Shown piece by piece: positions 1 to 6,510 of a stretch of DNA of 9,653 bases. The stretch is taken from contig NZ_QSTA01000016.1 in the NCBI RefSeq assembly GCF_003438075.1, positions 1 through 9,653 of the forward strand, given 5' to 3'. Each line of letters starts with the position of its first letter. Within the stretch, counting starts at the first letter, position 1. Both the position numbers and the translations under genes were made by a program. Below the pieces are notes generated by a model, which did not search any database, was not told the origin of the DNA, and worked only from the letters and a program-made list of their open reading frames with translations. The DNA comes from Eubacterium sp. OM08-24 (lineage in GTDB: Bacteria > Bacillota > Clostridia > Oscillospirales > Acutalibacteraceae).

Positions 1-34
1 CCACTTGTTAAATATCTCTATTTCATTTTTCGGA

Positions 35-110
35 TTACCCCAACTATTGACATAGAGCCTTTATATTGTAGGCTCTTTCCTTACCCCAACATTTAGTATA
101 GAGCCTACAA
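35..110. repeat. 46-bp-period tandem repeat with GGCTCT inverted ends, resembling insertion-sequence termini
   Basis: TTACCCCAAC occurs at 35-44 and 81-90, and TAGAGCCT at 53-60 and 99-106, all with the same 46-bp offset. This makes nearly two copies of one unit. TTGTAGGCTCT (66-76) is also an exact inverted match to AGAGCCTACAA (100-110). Read on the minus strand, each unit starts GGCTCTAT and runs to TTGGGGTAA. That resembles the GGCTCTT-type terminal inverted repeats of ISL3-family insertion sequences, an assignment made from memory. No transposase gene lies in the window, so these would be IS ends or remnants, or the edge of an element off the left side. Confidence 0.5.
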
Positions 111-124
111 AATATATGAAAAGC

Positions 125-153
125 AAAAATCCGTCCTCAATGAGAACGGATTT
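125..153 (-). terminator. Rho-independent terminator of the tRNA operon
   Basis: Read on the minus strand, an AATCCGT...ACGGATT stem with a small loop around CTCA/TGAG starts 2-3 bases after the tRNA-Tyr CCA end. It is followed by a short U-run (the A's at 125-129 of the plus strand). Its position immediately after the last tRNA supports the call. Confidence 0.85.
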
Positions 154-155
154 TT

Positions 156-240
156 TGGTGGGAGAAGGTGGATTCGAACCACCGAAGTCAGTGACAACAG
201 ATTTACAGTCTGCCCCCTTTGGCCACTCGGGAATTCTCCC
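156..240 (-). tRNA. tRNA-Tyr (anticodon GTA)
   Basis: The minus strand folds as a class II tRNA with a long variable arm, as expected for bacterial tRNA-Tyr. The acceptor GGGAGAA pairs with TTCTCCC, the discriminator is A, and CCA is encoded. The anticodon stem-loop is CAGACTGTAAATCTG, giving anticodon GTA. The T-arm is GGTGGTTCGAATCCACC. It is the second gene of a two-tRNA operon, 37 bases after tRNA-Thr, and is followed directly by a terminator. Confidence 0.97.
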
Positions 241-247
241 ATATGTA

Positions 248-273
248 AAGCCTACTGCCTAAACAGTAGGCTT
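248..273 (-). other. Inter-tRNA hairpin (processing or weak terminator)
   Basis: AAGCCTACTG (248-257) and CAGTAGGCTT (264-273) form a perfect 10-bp stem with a 6-base loop, filling most of the gap between the two tRNAs. On the minus strand the sequence after the stem is TACATAT, a poor U-run. An RNase processing structure in the tRNA precursor, or a partial attenuator, is more likely than a full terminator. Confidence 0.55.
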
Positions 274-277
274 ATTT

Positions 278-353
278 TGGAGCTGGTGGACGGACTTGAA
301 CCCCCGACCTGCTGATTACAAATCAGCTGCTCTACCAACTGAGCTACACCAGC
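278..353 (-). tRNA. tRNA-Thr (anticodon TGT)
   Basis: The minus strand folds into a standard 76-base tRNA including an encoded CCA. The acceptor GCTGGTG pairs with CACCAGC, with discriminator T. The D-arm is AGCTCAGTTGGTAGAGC. The anticodon arm CTGATTTGTAATCAG gives TGT, and the T-arm is GTCGGGGGTTCAAGTCC. It is the first gene of the tRNA operon, about 55 bases downstream of a strong promoter. Confidence 0.97.
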
Positions 354-407
354 GTTTTCGCTGTTTTACAAGAGATTTTGTTTTGTTTTTGTTTCTCTCG
401 TTGACTG

Positions 408-480
408 CTCATATATAATACCATACGAAGTTCCAAATGTCAACACTTTTTTTGAATTTTTTTAAATTTTTTCAAAAAAG
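408..480 (-). promoter_or_regulatory. Strong sigma-A promoter with UP-like A/T tract for the tRNA operon
   Basis: On the minus strand TTGACA (443-438) is followed by a 17-base spacer and TATTAT (420-415), near-consensus spacing and hexamers. Directly upstream (444-480) are phased A- and T-tracts, a typical UP element for stable RNA genes. Transcription should start near 408 and read tRNA-Thr then tRNA-Tyr. Confidence 0.85.
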
Positions 481-756
481 TTTAAGCAAACCGAAAATCC
501 GCATAAATGCTGAGCTTTTGCCATTCAGTATGTTTATTATTATACTACCGATAAAAAATAATTCAATTATTTTTTAGAATTTTATGATTTTAAATGTAAA
601 TTTACAATGTTGGGGTAACATTGCAAAAGGTTGTAGATATGGCAATGCCCACAAATACTTTATGCTATTACAAATTTTTAATATCCAAACGGCTTGCCTT
701 TTGGCGGCTGGAACACAATACAATAGCAACGAAGTAAAAGACACGCTACTAAACTA

Positions 757-786
757 CTAATTTGCCACTTTTCAAGGGCAAATTAG
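757..786. repeat. 10-bp perfect inverted repeat
   Basis: CTAATTTGCC (757-766) and GGCAAATTAG (777-786) are exact inverted copies around a 10-base loop. The loop could extend the stem by CTT/AAG after a one-base bulge. There is no U-run on either side, so a terminator is unlikely. A DNA-binding site or cruciform is possible. Confidence 0.6.
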
Positions 787-860
787 CCACACACACAAAC
801 TTTTGCATCCTTTAGAATATCTTTTCTCTACTGATACTCAAGTGTAACTTTCTGTCACTC

Positions 861-901
861 ATTAGTCAAGACTTTTGTTTTCTGCTAAAGTCTTGACTAA
901 T
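861..901. repeat. 15-bp perfect inverted repeat next to a promoter
   Basis: ATTAGTCAAGACTTT (861-875) and AAAGTCTTGACTAAT (887-901) match over all 15 positions around an 11-base loop. No U-run follows. The right arm ends at the expected -35 position of the extended -10 promoter at 921-929, so an operator role is plausible. An origin-of-transfer type structure is an alternative. Confidence 0.75.
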
Positions 902-929
902 CTAAAGTTTGGTTATTCTATGATATAAT
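901..929 (+). promoter_or_regulatory. Extended -10 promoter, possibly for tnpV
   Basis: TGATATAAT (921-929) is a perfect TGn plus TATAAT extended -10. The -35 region at 901-906 (TCTAAA) is poor, as tolerated in this promoter class. Transcription from about 936 would give a leader of roughly 300 bases before tnpV, containing the stem-loops at 999-1016 and 1140-1173. Confidence 0.55.
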
Positions 930-998
930 TTCAACGGTTTGCTTTTTATTAAAAATCAGTGCACCTTTTATTATTTTATGGGCTCTGCCCAAACCCGC

Positions 999-1016
999 AA
1001 CCCTTTAAAAAGGGTT
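999..1016. repeat. Short perfect hairpin
   Basis: AACCCTTT and AAAGGGTT pair around a 2-base loop, just after GGGCTCTGCCC (980-990), which is itself a small hairpin. Runs of this general form recur in intergenic regions of gut Clostridia mobile DNA, a recollection not verified here. Confidence 0.5.
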
Positions 1017-1127
1017 GACCTAAATTTTGAATTTATAAAACTAAACTTTGTGTGTTAAAACAAATTCACCACAACTTTTTTACGGTCGGATTCAAATCCC
1101 TTAGATTTCTTTGTGTTACAAAAAAGC

Positions 1128-1189
1128 AAAAGACACCACAAGGGAGAGGCTTCGTAAGGAAGTTCTCTCCCTTTGGCTTTTGTAATCAA
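1128..1189 (+). repeat. Structured hairpin repeat, left copy, in the tnpV leader
   Basis: The layout is AAAAGACACCA (1128-1138), then a perfect 9-bp stem AAGGGAGAG/CTCTCCCTT (1140-1148 with 1165-1173) with CGTAAGGAAG (1153-1162) in its loop, then GGCTTTTGTAATCAA (1175-1189). CAAAAG and CTTTTG can close an outer stem. The same flanks and loop, with a different stem sequence, occur inverted at 9547-9611. It lies about 50 bases before tnpV and could act as a leader structure or an element-end signal. Confidence 0.7.
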
Positions 1190-1240
1190 CCGGAATGATT
1201 GGATTGTAGGTAAAATCAATCATATTTGGAGGATTACAAA

Positions 1241-1618
1241 ATGGATAAGTACATTTATAACGAGAAAAACGGGCTTTGGTATGAATTGCAGAGTGACTAC
1301 TATCTTCCTTGCCTGAAACTGCCTAAAGAAGAATCAAGGCATATCGGCGTATGGGGACAGCGACACTTGCGGTATCTGAAACAGCACCGCAGGGTACTCT
1401 ATTCCGAACTGCTGACAAACGGTAAACTGAACGATTACCTTGCCGATATTTGCAATCAGGCAGAGAAACTGTTCTTTCGGCTGGTAAAACAAATGGCAAA
1501 GGTGGAAGGCATTAACGAACAGTTAAAAGCCGCCGACTTCATGGCTTGGGTAAGCAAAATGAACAATATCCGAAACCGAGCCACCGAAATTGTCAATTCT
1601 GAAATCATATACATATAG
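1241..1618 (+). CDS. tnpV: TnpV-family transposon-associated protein
   Basis: This 125-residue cytosolic, basic, helical protein has the signature of the TnpV family, first named in Tn4451-type mobilizable transposons of Clostridia. Recognisable segments are SDYYLPCLKLP (about 18-28), IGVWGQRHLRYLKQHRRVLY (about 35-54), KLNDYLADI and QLKAADFMAWVSKMNNIRNRA. Its length is normal for the family, whose biochemical role is unknown. I chose ATG 1241 because GGAGG (1228-1232) sits 8 bases upstream. An in-frame TTG at 1226 would overlap that site. It stands alone, with a long hairpin-bearing leader and a terminator right after it. It indicates that this region came from, or belongs to, an integrative element, in keeping with the recombinase fragment at the right end. 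Confidence 0.88.
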   Translation: MDKYIYNEKNGLWYELQSDYYLPCLKLPKEESRHIGVWGQRHLRYLKQHRRVLYSELLTNGKLNDYLADICNQAEKLFFRLVKQMAKVEGINEQLKAADFMAWVSKMNNIRNRATEIVNSEIIYI

Positions 1619-1623
1619 TAAGC

Positions 1624-1657
1624 AAAATGACCGGCAGAGAAACCTGTCGGCCATTTT
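1624..1657. terminator. Bidirectional terminator between convergent genes
   Basis: AAAATG...CATTTT encloses CCGGCAG/CTGTCGG with one A/C mismatch and one G-U pair, around a 6-base loop. The T-run is short on the plus strand (ATTTTCT), and TTTTGC follows on the minus strand. It lies 6 bases after the tnpV stop and about 35 bases past the stop of the convergent regulator, so it can serve both. Confidence 0.75.
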
Positions 1658-1692
1658 CTATACAGCTCTTTTATGTGTTTATGTGTTCTTTG

Positions 1693-3435
1693 CTATTTGA
1701 TTTCTGTTATCGGTGGAATAAAGTTCTCTATTGCACTACGCAATTTAGGATGGTGAATGACGAAATGGATTGCAGGCGCTTTTCCTTTGGATACCATTGC
1801 CCAGCGGCCTTCGTGAATCAGAATTTGCAGATTGTGAAAAGCGTGAGCTGTACTGCATTTTACTTTGTAATTCTGATTCCGCTCGGCAAACGCCATGGTT
1901 TCTCTCAGATGCTCTGCATATTCTTCTTCGCTGTACGGAATGTCCGTTTCATAGAACAGCGATGAAAGCTCCAAAACCGGCGGTCTTTCATTGAAATCGT
2001 TCAACAGGAAGGTTGTTATCTCATCTTCAAGCGTTTCGGATGAAAGGATTGACAACACTCTTTGCCTTTGTGCTACGGCGTGTTTTTTGATGCGCTCTTT
2101 TTGCTCGGCTTTCACACTGTTCCGAGTCAGAATCCGATCGAGCAGTTCCTCACTGATTGTGTACAGCGGCAATGTAGAATAGATGCCTCGGCGGCCGCCC
2201 GGCTTTACTGCATTGGAGAGCAGAAAGGTAGTCAATTCATTTTCCTGTTCACTACGGTAAATATCCATCAGTGGATAGGCATTTTTCAGCATTTCCTCCG
2301 CCCGTTTTCGATAATACTCCACCTCACGCTTTGATTTTGTAAGATAGTATTTTCCATCGGAATGGTATCCGGCAATGGCTTCACCCGAAAGGGCCGCAGT
2401 TCCGGACACCTTCAAAAGGTGCAGGAAGAGGTTATTTTGCGCATTCTTGAAGTAATACGGCGAGATTTGCCCTGTCATATACATCGGAATCCAGCTTTCA
2501 AGACCCAGCATCATCTCGTCAAAGGAACGGTCAAGATTATGGATTTGATTGAGATGTAATCCTTTTTTCAACATCATCGCCATACCGAACATCCACTTTT
2601 TCGGGAAATCCGGATCCTTCGCCATCTCTTTCATGGGCATATCGCTGTACATGATTACAGGAGTCATGGATTTAGATAGTACCGTCGCTTTTAAGAAATC
2701 CAGTTCGCTTTCCATCATTTCTTCTATTCCCCAGTAGGCCTTAGAGGTCGGAACCTGAAACGGTACGGACGGAACTTTCAATTCATCAAATTTGATAACC
2801 TTGATATACTCATTCAAATCAAATTCATCCAGTTTATGTAGGAACTCTGATATGCTGTCACTTCCGGTCTTCTGCGCCTGTCTCTCCAAAAGCCAGCCTT
2901 TAATTTTGGAATGACGTACTGATATATCCTGAATTTTGTCGGCGTTACAACCGATAAGCTCTGCCACGGCAGCAATTTCTGGCAGAGTCTGATTTTCCCT
3001 TGCCACAAAGGAAGCAACCGCAGAGGCAAACTGTTCGGAATTTCCCGGATTTCTTGTGCCGTTACGGATACGAAAAATGGCGGAAGCATCGTAGTTTATG
3101 TACTGACACAATCTCGTCAGGTTGATATTCAGAGTGGTAAGAAGCGTGTTAAAGTTCTGTCGGAGAATCTCCTTGTCGGTCGATACAAAATCTTCGCAAG
3201 CAAGAAAAGACGCTTTGACGGAGTCTACCGTAATGCCCGTGATTCCTTTTTGTACGGCAATTTGTGCAATGGCACTGCATAATCCCTCAAATGGCTTTGT
3301 TCCCAATTCCGGTACACGCTCCCCGTTTCTGTATCTGCTAAAAGAGGCTGCCGAGATTCCGGACAAGCTGCAAAGCTCTCTTGCAGTACAGGAAAGACGC
3401 TCCATATATTCATTCAGTTTGTAATTAAAGTCCAT
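1693..3435 (-). CDS. Large putative DNA-binding regulator with two degenerate HTH motifs
   Basis: This is a 580-residue soluble protein with no signal peptide or membrane segment. The N-terminal part contains two related helix-turn-helix-like segments. The first is near residues 15-42 (RELCSLSGISAASFSRYRNG). The second is near 105-130 (TRLCQYINYDASAIFRIRNG). Both share the LC...(S/A)..(F/I).R.RNG.R.P pattern of XRE/Cro-type domains. The rest (about 180-580) is mostly helical, has no motif I recognise, and may sense a signal or oligomerise. I chose ATG 3435 because GAGGT lies 7 bases upstream. The further in-frame ATG at 3459 has no ribosome site and lies close to the -10 (TATAAT at 3473-3468). 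The gene is divergent from the surface-protein operon and is the obvious candidate to control it; this is inferred from position only. Confidence 0.75.
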   Translation of the reverse strand: MDFNYKLNEYMERLSCTARELCSLSGISAASFSRYRNGERVPELGTKPFEGLCSAIAQIAVQKGITGITVDSVKASFLACEDFVSTDKEILRQNFNTLLTTLNINLTRLCQYINYDASAIFRIRNGTRNPGNSEQFASAVASFVARENQTLPEIAAVAELIGCNADKIQDISVRHSKIKGWLLERQAQKTGSDSISEFLHKLDEFDLNEYIKVIKFDELKVPSVPFQVPTSKAYWGIEEMMESELDFLKATVLSKSMTPVIMYSDMPMKEMAKDPDFPKKWMFGMAMMLKKGLHLNQIHNLDRSFDEMMLGLESWIPMYMTGQISPYYFKNAQNNLFLHLLKVSGTAALSGEAIAGYHSDGKYYLTKSKREVEYYRKRAEEMLKNAYPLMDIYRSEQENELTTFLLSNAVKPGGRRGIYSTLPLYTISEELLDRILTRNSVKAEQKERIKKHAVAQRQRVLSILSSETLEDEITTFLLNDFNERPPVLELSSLFYETDIPYSEEEYAEHLRETMAFAERNQNYKVKCSTAHAFHNLQILIHEGRWAMVSKGKAPAIHFVIHHPKLRSAIENFIPPITEIK

Positions 3436-3467
3436 AAAAACTACCTCGCTATGCTTCATTTAATAGT

Positions 3468-3473
3468 ATTATA
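3468..3473 (-). promoter_or_regulatory. Promoter -10 of the regulator gene
   Basis: TATAAT lies on the minus strand about 33 bases before the regulator ATG. The -35 region (TTTCCT, near 3491-3496) is poor, which suggests a weak or activated promoter. GGAAAT/ATTTCC (3492-3497 and 3513-3518) flank this upstream zone. Confidence 0.5.
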
Positions 3474-3521
3474 ACGGATTTGTTCACGAAAGGAAATAGA
3501 ATTCCTATATAAATTTCCAAA

Positions 3522-3537
3522 AGAGTCAATTGACACT
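3522..3537. promoter_or_regulatory. Palindromic candidate operator in the divergent intergenic region
   Basis: GTCAATTGAC (3525-3534) is a perfect palindrome. It extends to AGAGTCAATTGACACT with only the A/A pair unmatched. It overlaps TTGACA (3530-3535), a possible -35 for the rightward operon, with TAAAAT 15 bases further on (3551-3556). A regulator dimer bound here would cover a promoter between the two divergent units. Confidence 0.45.
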
Positions 3538-3570
3538 TCGGGAACCATACTAAAATTCTCTCTTGACCTA

Positions 3571-3598
3571 TGGTAAAATGATATTGCAAAACAATGTC
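3571..3598 (+). promoter_or_regulatory. Candidate extended -10 promoter and start-site hairpin of the surface-protein operon
   Basis: TGGTAAAAT (3571-3579) fits a TGn extended -10. Immediately after it, GATATTG and CAATGTC (3580-3586 and 3592-3598) pair with one G-U around CAAAA, at or just past the expected start site. The leader to the first gene would be about 130 bases. The -35 is unclear, so I am not certain which of the candidate promoters in this gap is used. Confidence 0.4.
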
Positions 3599-3715
3599 CT
3601 AAATACGCTTCAGTTGTTATGGATCGTTGCCGTCCATTTTCAATGTGGCAGTAGAAACAGACAATTTTAGCATTGAATTTTTATGCGGCGATGGTCGCAG
3701 AAAGGAGAAAATTAT

Positions 3716-6487
3716 ATGAAAACAAAACCAAAAAGACTGTTGGCTGTTCTGCTGACTTTGTGCTTGGCACTGTCCATCGTGCCGATTACGGCGTTTGCGG
3801 CCGAGATCGATTTCCTTCCGCAGGGAGTAACATACCTTAATGACCTCAAGCACACATATCACAAACAAGTCAATGTAACAGCCAATGTCTCCGTTAAGGA
3901 TTCCAATGGCGCAGTGGTTGAAACCAAACAGGTTACGAAAAGCTCCGAAGAGTTTCTGGAAGGCGGTGTAGGTGCATTGCAGACCAAACTTGCAGCCCTT
4001 CAGGTCGAGATCGAAACACCGTATCAGGCCAGTGGAACTGTTACGCGCGGAGACGGGGCCTGGCAGACAATCGTTGACCATTTTGAGACTGCGTCTTTTT
4101 ATACTTTCACGCCCGCGTCCGGTGACCCAGTTAAGTTTAGCACGGATTTAGACGCAGCAAAACAGTATTTCAGTGAGCACCCGGATGCGACCGGTACTTT
4201 CACTAAACTTCTGGATATGCACGAATATCTAAAACATAATTACACCTATGACCTGACCGTGCAGGAAAACAGCCCGCCGGCAATCACCATCACCTCTGCC
4301 GTTGTCCAGAATATGAAATTCAACTATCAGCCGGGTGATGCCCCACAGGCAACCGCCGAGGTATATAATGCCGATGCGGACAAATATGAGATTGCTTATG
4401 AATGCTGGCAGCAGTTTGAAAACAACGAACCCGTTGCCGCCTGGTATTCCGATAACGGCTCGCATGGCTCTCTGCCAACCATCACGGAATTTGAAAGCGG
4501 CAAGCATTATGTGTATTCCCTTATGCTGAAGTCGAAGGATGGATATTCCTTCAGCAGCGAAACCGCCGTTACAGTGAATGGGGAAAGCATAAAGTCGAGT
4601 TTGAGTGGAGACTTCCTCTATGTCCCTGCTGTTAAAACGATTACGCCGACCAAACAAAACAGCACGATCACTGCCGTCGATGTTGCGAATGTGAAACTCG
4701 ACTATCAGCCGGGCAATGCCCCGCAGGTATCGGCCAAGCGAGCAGGCGCCGATCAGGATAAATATGATATTCTCTTCGAGTGCTGGGAGAAGAATGAGAA
4801 AGACGCCAATGACAGCATGCACACGGTTGGCTATTGGTATTCCGATGAAAGATGCTATTCGGACGGCGATGTTCGATTCAGCACCTTTGAAAAGGGCGGA
4901 AGATACGAATATTCCGTGAAACTTCAGGCGAAAGACGGCTATACCTTCGACAGTAATTTGACAAACAAAGAAAATGTCACATTGAACGGAGCAAGTCTGC
5001 CGTCCTTTGCGTGGGTCATGGTGATGGATGATGGAAAAACTTGCCTCATTACATATGGAACAGAGCTGCGCCCCGGTCAGGCTGTAGAGAAAATTGACTT
5101 TAATGCTCGTATCAACTTTAATGCCGGCGACAAACCGAGCTTTATGACCAGTGCCGTGAATCCGTTTATTGATCTCGACCATGAGTGTTGGGACGCCAAT
5201 GACGGCAGCGGCTATGGCATTACCTCTAGCGACTACTGGAACGAGCGTTACAACGGCAAGCTCATTACGGAATTTGAAGCCGGAAAGAGTTACACCTATG
5301 GCGTATATTTCAAGATTTCCGACTTGGGCATGGAAGAGGGCTATCGCTTTGATAAGAACACAAAGCTCTATATCAACGGTAAAGAAATCACCCTGACACC
5401 TGATCAGATCAGTGTAGACGATAACGGCGAAACCATTTGGTTCATGAATGTATTGACCATGACGCCGACCACCGTGAAAGTTATTGATGTGGTGGAGATC
5501 AACAATGTCACCGTCAGCTTCAAGGACGGCGACAAGCCCGTTTTTACCGGCAAGAGTCCCGAAGGCGTGAAGTATGCATACAATTGCGAGTGGTGGGAAC
5601 TGGACAGCAAAACCGGTGCGATTTCCGCAGATTTCTTCAGCGGCGCTTATGAAAACAAAATCACCGCTTTTGAAGCCGGGAAGACCTATCATTACGGTGT
5701 GTATGTAAAGGCTGTGGGCTATGTTGAAAGTGAAAACACCACTTATCTATTCGGTCCCAACACCAAGCTGAAGATCAACGGCGAATTTGTGAATTATACG
5801 CGCTACGAAGGCGATGAGAGCGACGGCTCCGACGGCACTATGTGGGTTCTCACTGATCTGACAATGACCCCTGAAGCAGGTGGCACGACTCCTGCCGAGA
5901 AGTACGCTGTTACCTACACCGATGGTGTGGATGGCGAAGAGATCTTCAAGGATCAGGTTTATACCGTGGAATTCGGCAAGGCTACCCCTGCATTCAACGG
6001 CACGCCTGCCCGTGACGGCTATAAGTTCACCGGCTGGACTCCGACAGTTGCCGACACTGTGACCAGGAATGCTACTTACACCGCACAGTGGGAGAATCTG
6101 ACTCCTGCCGAAACCTTTACCGTTACCTACACCGACGGCGTGGGCAATGAGGAAATCTTCAAGGATCAGGTTTATACCGTGGAATTCGGCAAGGCTACTC
6201 CTGCATTTAATGGCACACCTACCCGTGACGGCTATACCTTTGCCGGATGGAAGCCTGCGGTTGCAGCCACAGTGACAAGCAACGCTACCTATGAGGCAAC
6301 TTGGAAGTCCGAATCTGCAACGACAACGCCGAGCGATAACAAGCCGAGCACCGGCGAAACAACAAGCCTGAAGACCGGCGATAACAGTAACCTTGCTTTG
6401 TGGTTTGCCGTTCTGTTCATCAGCGGCGGCGTCCTGACTGTGCTTGGCATTGCAAGCAGAAAGAAAAGTAAAAATGCCTTGGAATAA
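3716..6487 (+). CDS. Exported cell-wall surface protein with four Ig-like and two InlB-type repeats
   Basis: This 923-residue protein starts at ATG 3716 behind AAGGAG. A signal peptide (KR, then hydrophobic 8-25) ends at AFA/A near residue 28. Residues 30-185 form a domain I do not recognise. Four related modules of about 120-135 residues follow (about 190-312, 317-452, 456-583, 589-718). Each carries a Y/F-x-x-G-(D/N)-(A/K)-P motif, an ECW-like motif, F-E-x-G-(K/G)-x-Y-x-Y and a late NG turn. Two InlB-type (Listeria-Bacteroides) repeats follow at 729-793 and 799-863, ending in DGYxFxGW and ATYxAxW. The C-terminus has KPSTG, SLKTG (884-888), a membrane helix (about 892-913) and RKKSK, a sortase-type sorting signal in which Leu replaces the usual Pro. 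A role in adhesion or host-surface binding is likely but not proven. It is the first gene of an operon, 23 bases before the next. Confidence 0.85.
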   Translation: MKTKPKRLLAVLLTLCLALSIVPITAFAAEIDFLPQGVTYLNDLKHTYHKQVNVTANVSVKDSNGAVVETKQVTKSSEEFLEGGVGALQTKLAALQVEIETPYQASGTVTRGDGAWQTIVDHFETASFYTFTPASGDPVKFSTDLDAAKQYFSEHPDATGTFTKLLDMHEYLKHNYTYDLTVQENSPPAITITSAVVQNMKFNYQPGDAPQATAEVYNADADKYEIAYECWQQFENNEPVAAWYSDNGSHGSLPTITEFESGKHYVYSLMLKSKDGYSFSSETAVTVNGESIKSSLSGDFLYVPAVKTITPTKQNSTITAVDVANVKLDYQPGNAPQVSAKRAGADQDKYDILFECWEKNEKDANDSMHTVGYWYSDERCYSDGDVRFSTFEKGGRYEYSVKLQAKDGYTFDSNLTNKENVTLNGASLPSFAWVMVMDDGKTCLITYGTELRPGQAVEKIDFNARINFNAGDKPSFMTSAVNPFIDLDHECWDANDGSGYGITSSDYWNERYNGKLITEFEAGKSYTYGVYFKISDLGMEEGYRFDKNTKLYINGKEITLTPDQISVDDNGETIWFMNVLTMTPTTVKVIDVVEINNVTVSFKDGDKPVFTGKSPEGVKYAYNCEWWELDSKTGAISADFFSGAYENKITAFEAGKTYHYGVYVKAVGYVESENTTYLFGPNTKLKINGEFVNYTRYEGDESDGSDGTMWVLTDLTMTPEAGGTTPAEKYAVTYTDGVDGEEIFKDQVYTVEFGKATPAFNGTPARDGYKFTGWTPTVADTVTRNATYTAQWENLTPAETFTVTYTDGVGNEEIFKDQVYTVEFGKATPAFNGTPTRDGYTFAGWKPAVAATVTSNATYEATWKSESATTTPSDNKPSTGETTSLKTGDNSNLALWFAVLFISGGVLTVLGIASRKKSKNALE
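5912..6310 (+). repeat. 213-bp tandem duplication encoding the two InlB-type repeats
   Basis: The two InlB-type units are offset by 213 bp (71 residues). The stretches starting at 5942 and 6155 (ATCTTCAAGG...) are identical for about 44 bases, then diverge at silent and conservative sites. This indicates a recent in-gene duplication, unlike the older and much more divergent Ig-like repeats upstream. Confidence 0.8.
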
Positions 6488-6510
6488 GGCTTTATAAAGG
6501 AGGAACTCTT

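Larger units (their letters stand above)
444..1127. other. Gene-free AT-rich region rich in inverted repeats
   Basis: No reading frame here has a credible start with a ribosome site. Visible structures are: a 12-bp palindrome TGTAAATTTACA (595-606); CAATGTT/AACATTG around GGGGT (605-623), containing the reverse complement of the TTACCCCAAC motif found at 35 and 81; an imperfect palindrome at 685-704; CTAATTTGCC/GGCAAATTAG (757-786); a 15-bp perfect inverted repeat (861-901); GGGCTCTGCCC (980-990); and AACCCTTT/AAAGGGTT (999-1016). The density suggests mobile-element non-coding DNA or protein-binding sites, but no single function is shown. Confidence 0.6.

Noticed and set aside
1226..1240. TTG start adding five residues to the tnpV product
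   Set aside because: The TTG overlaps the GGAGG ribosome site, which is ideally placed for ATG 1241.
6..1240. CRISPR array or phage attachment site near the tRNAs
   Set aside because: The repeats have different sequences and irregular spacing. The mobile DNA lies upstream of the tRNA 5' ends, and no 3'-end tRNA duplication is seen.
1627..2737. Several short plus-strand frames opposite the regulator
   Set aside because: They are shadows of the 580-residue minus-strand gene and have no ribosome sites.
4229..5692. Long antisense open frame (487 codons) opposite the first surface gene
   Set aside because: It lacks a ribosome site and any recognisable domain. The plus-strand gene has a signal peptide, repeats and an anchor, so this is a codon-bias shadow.
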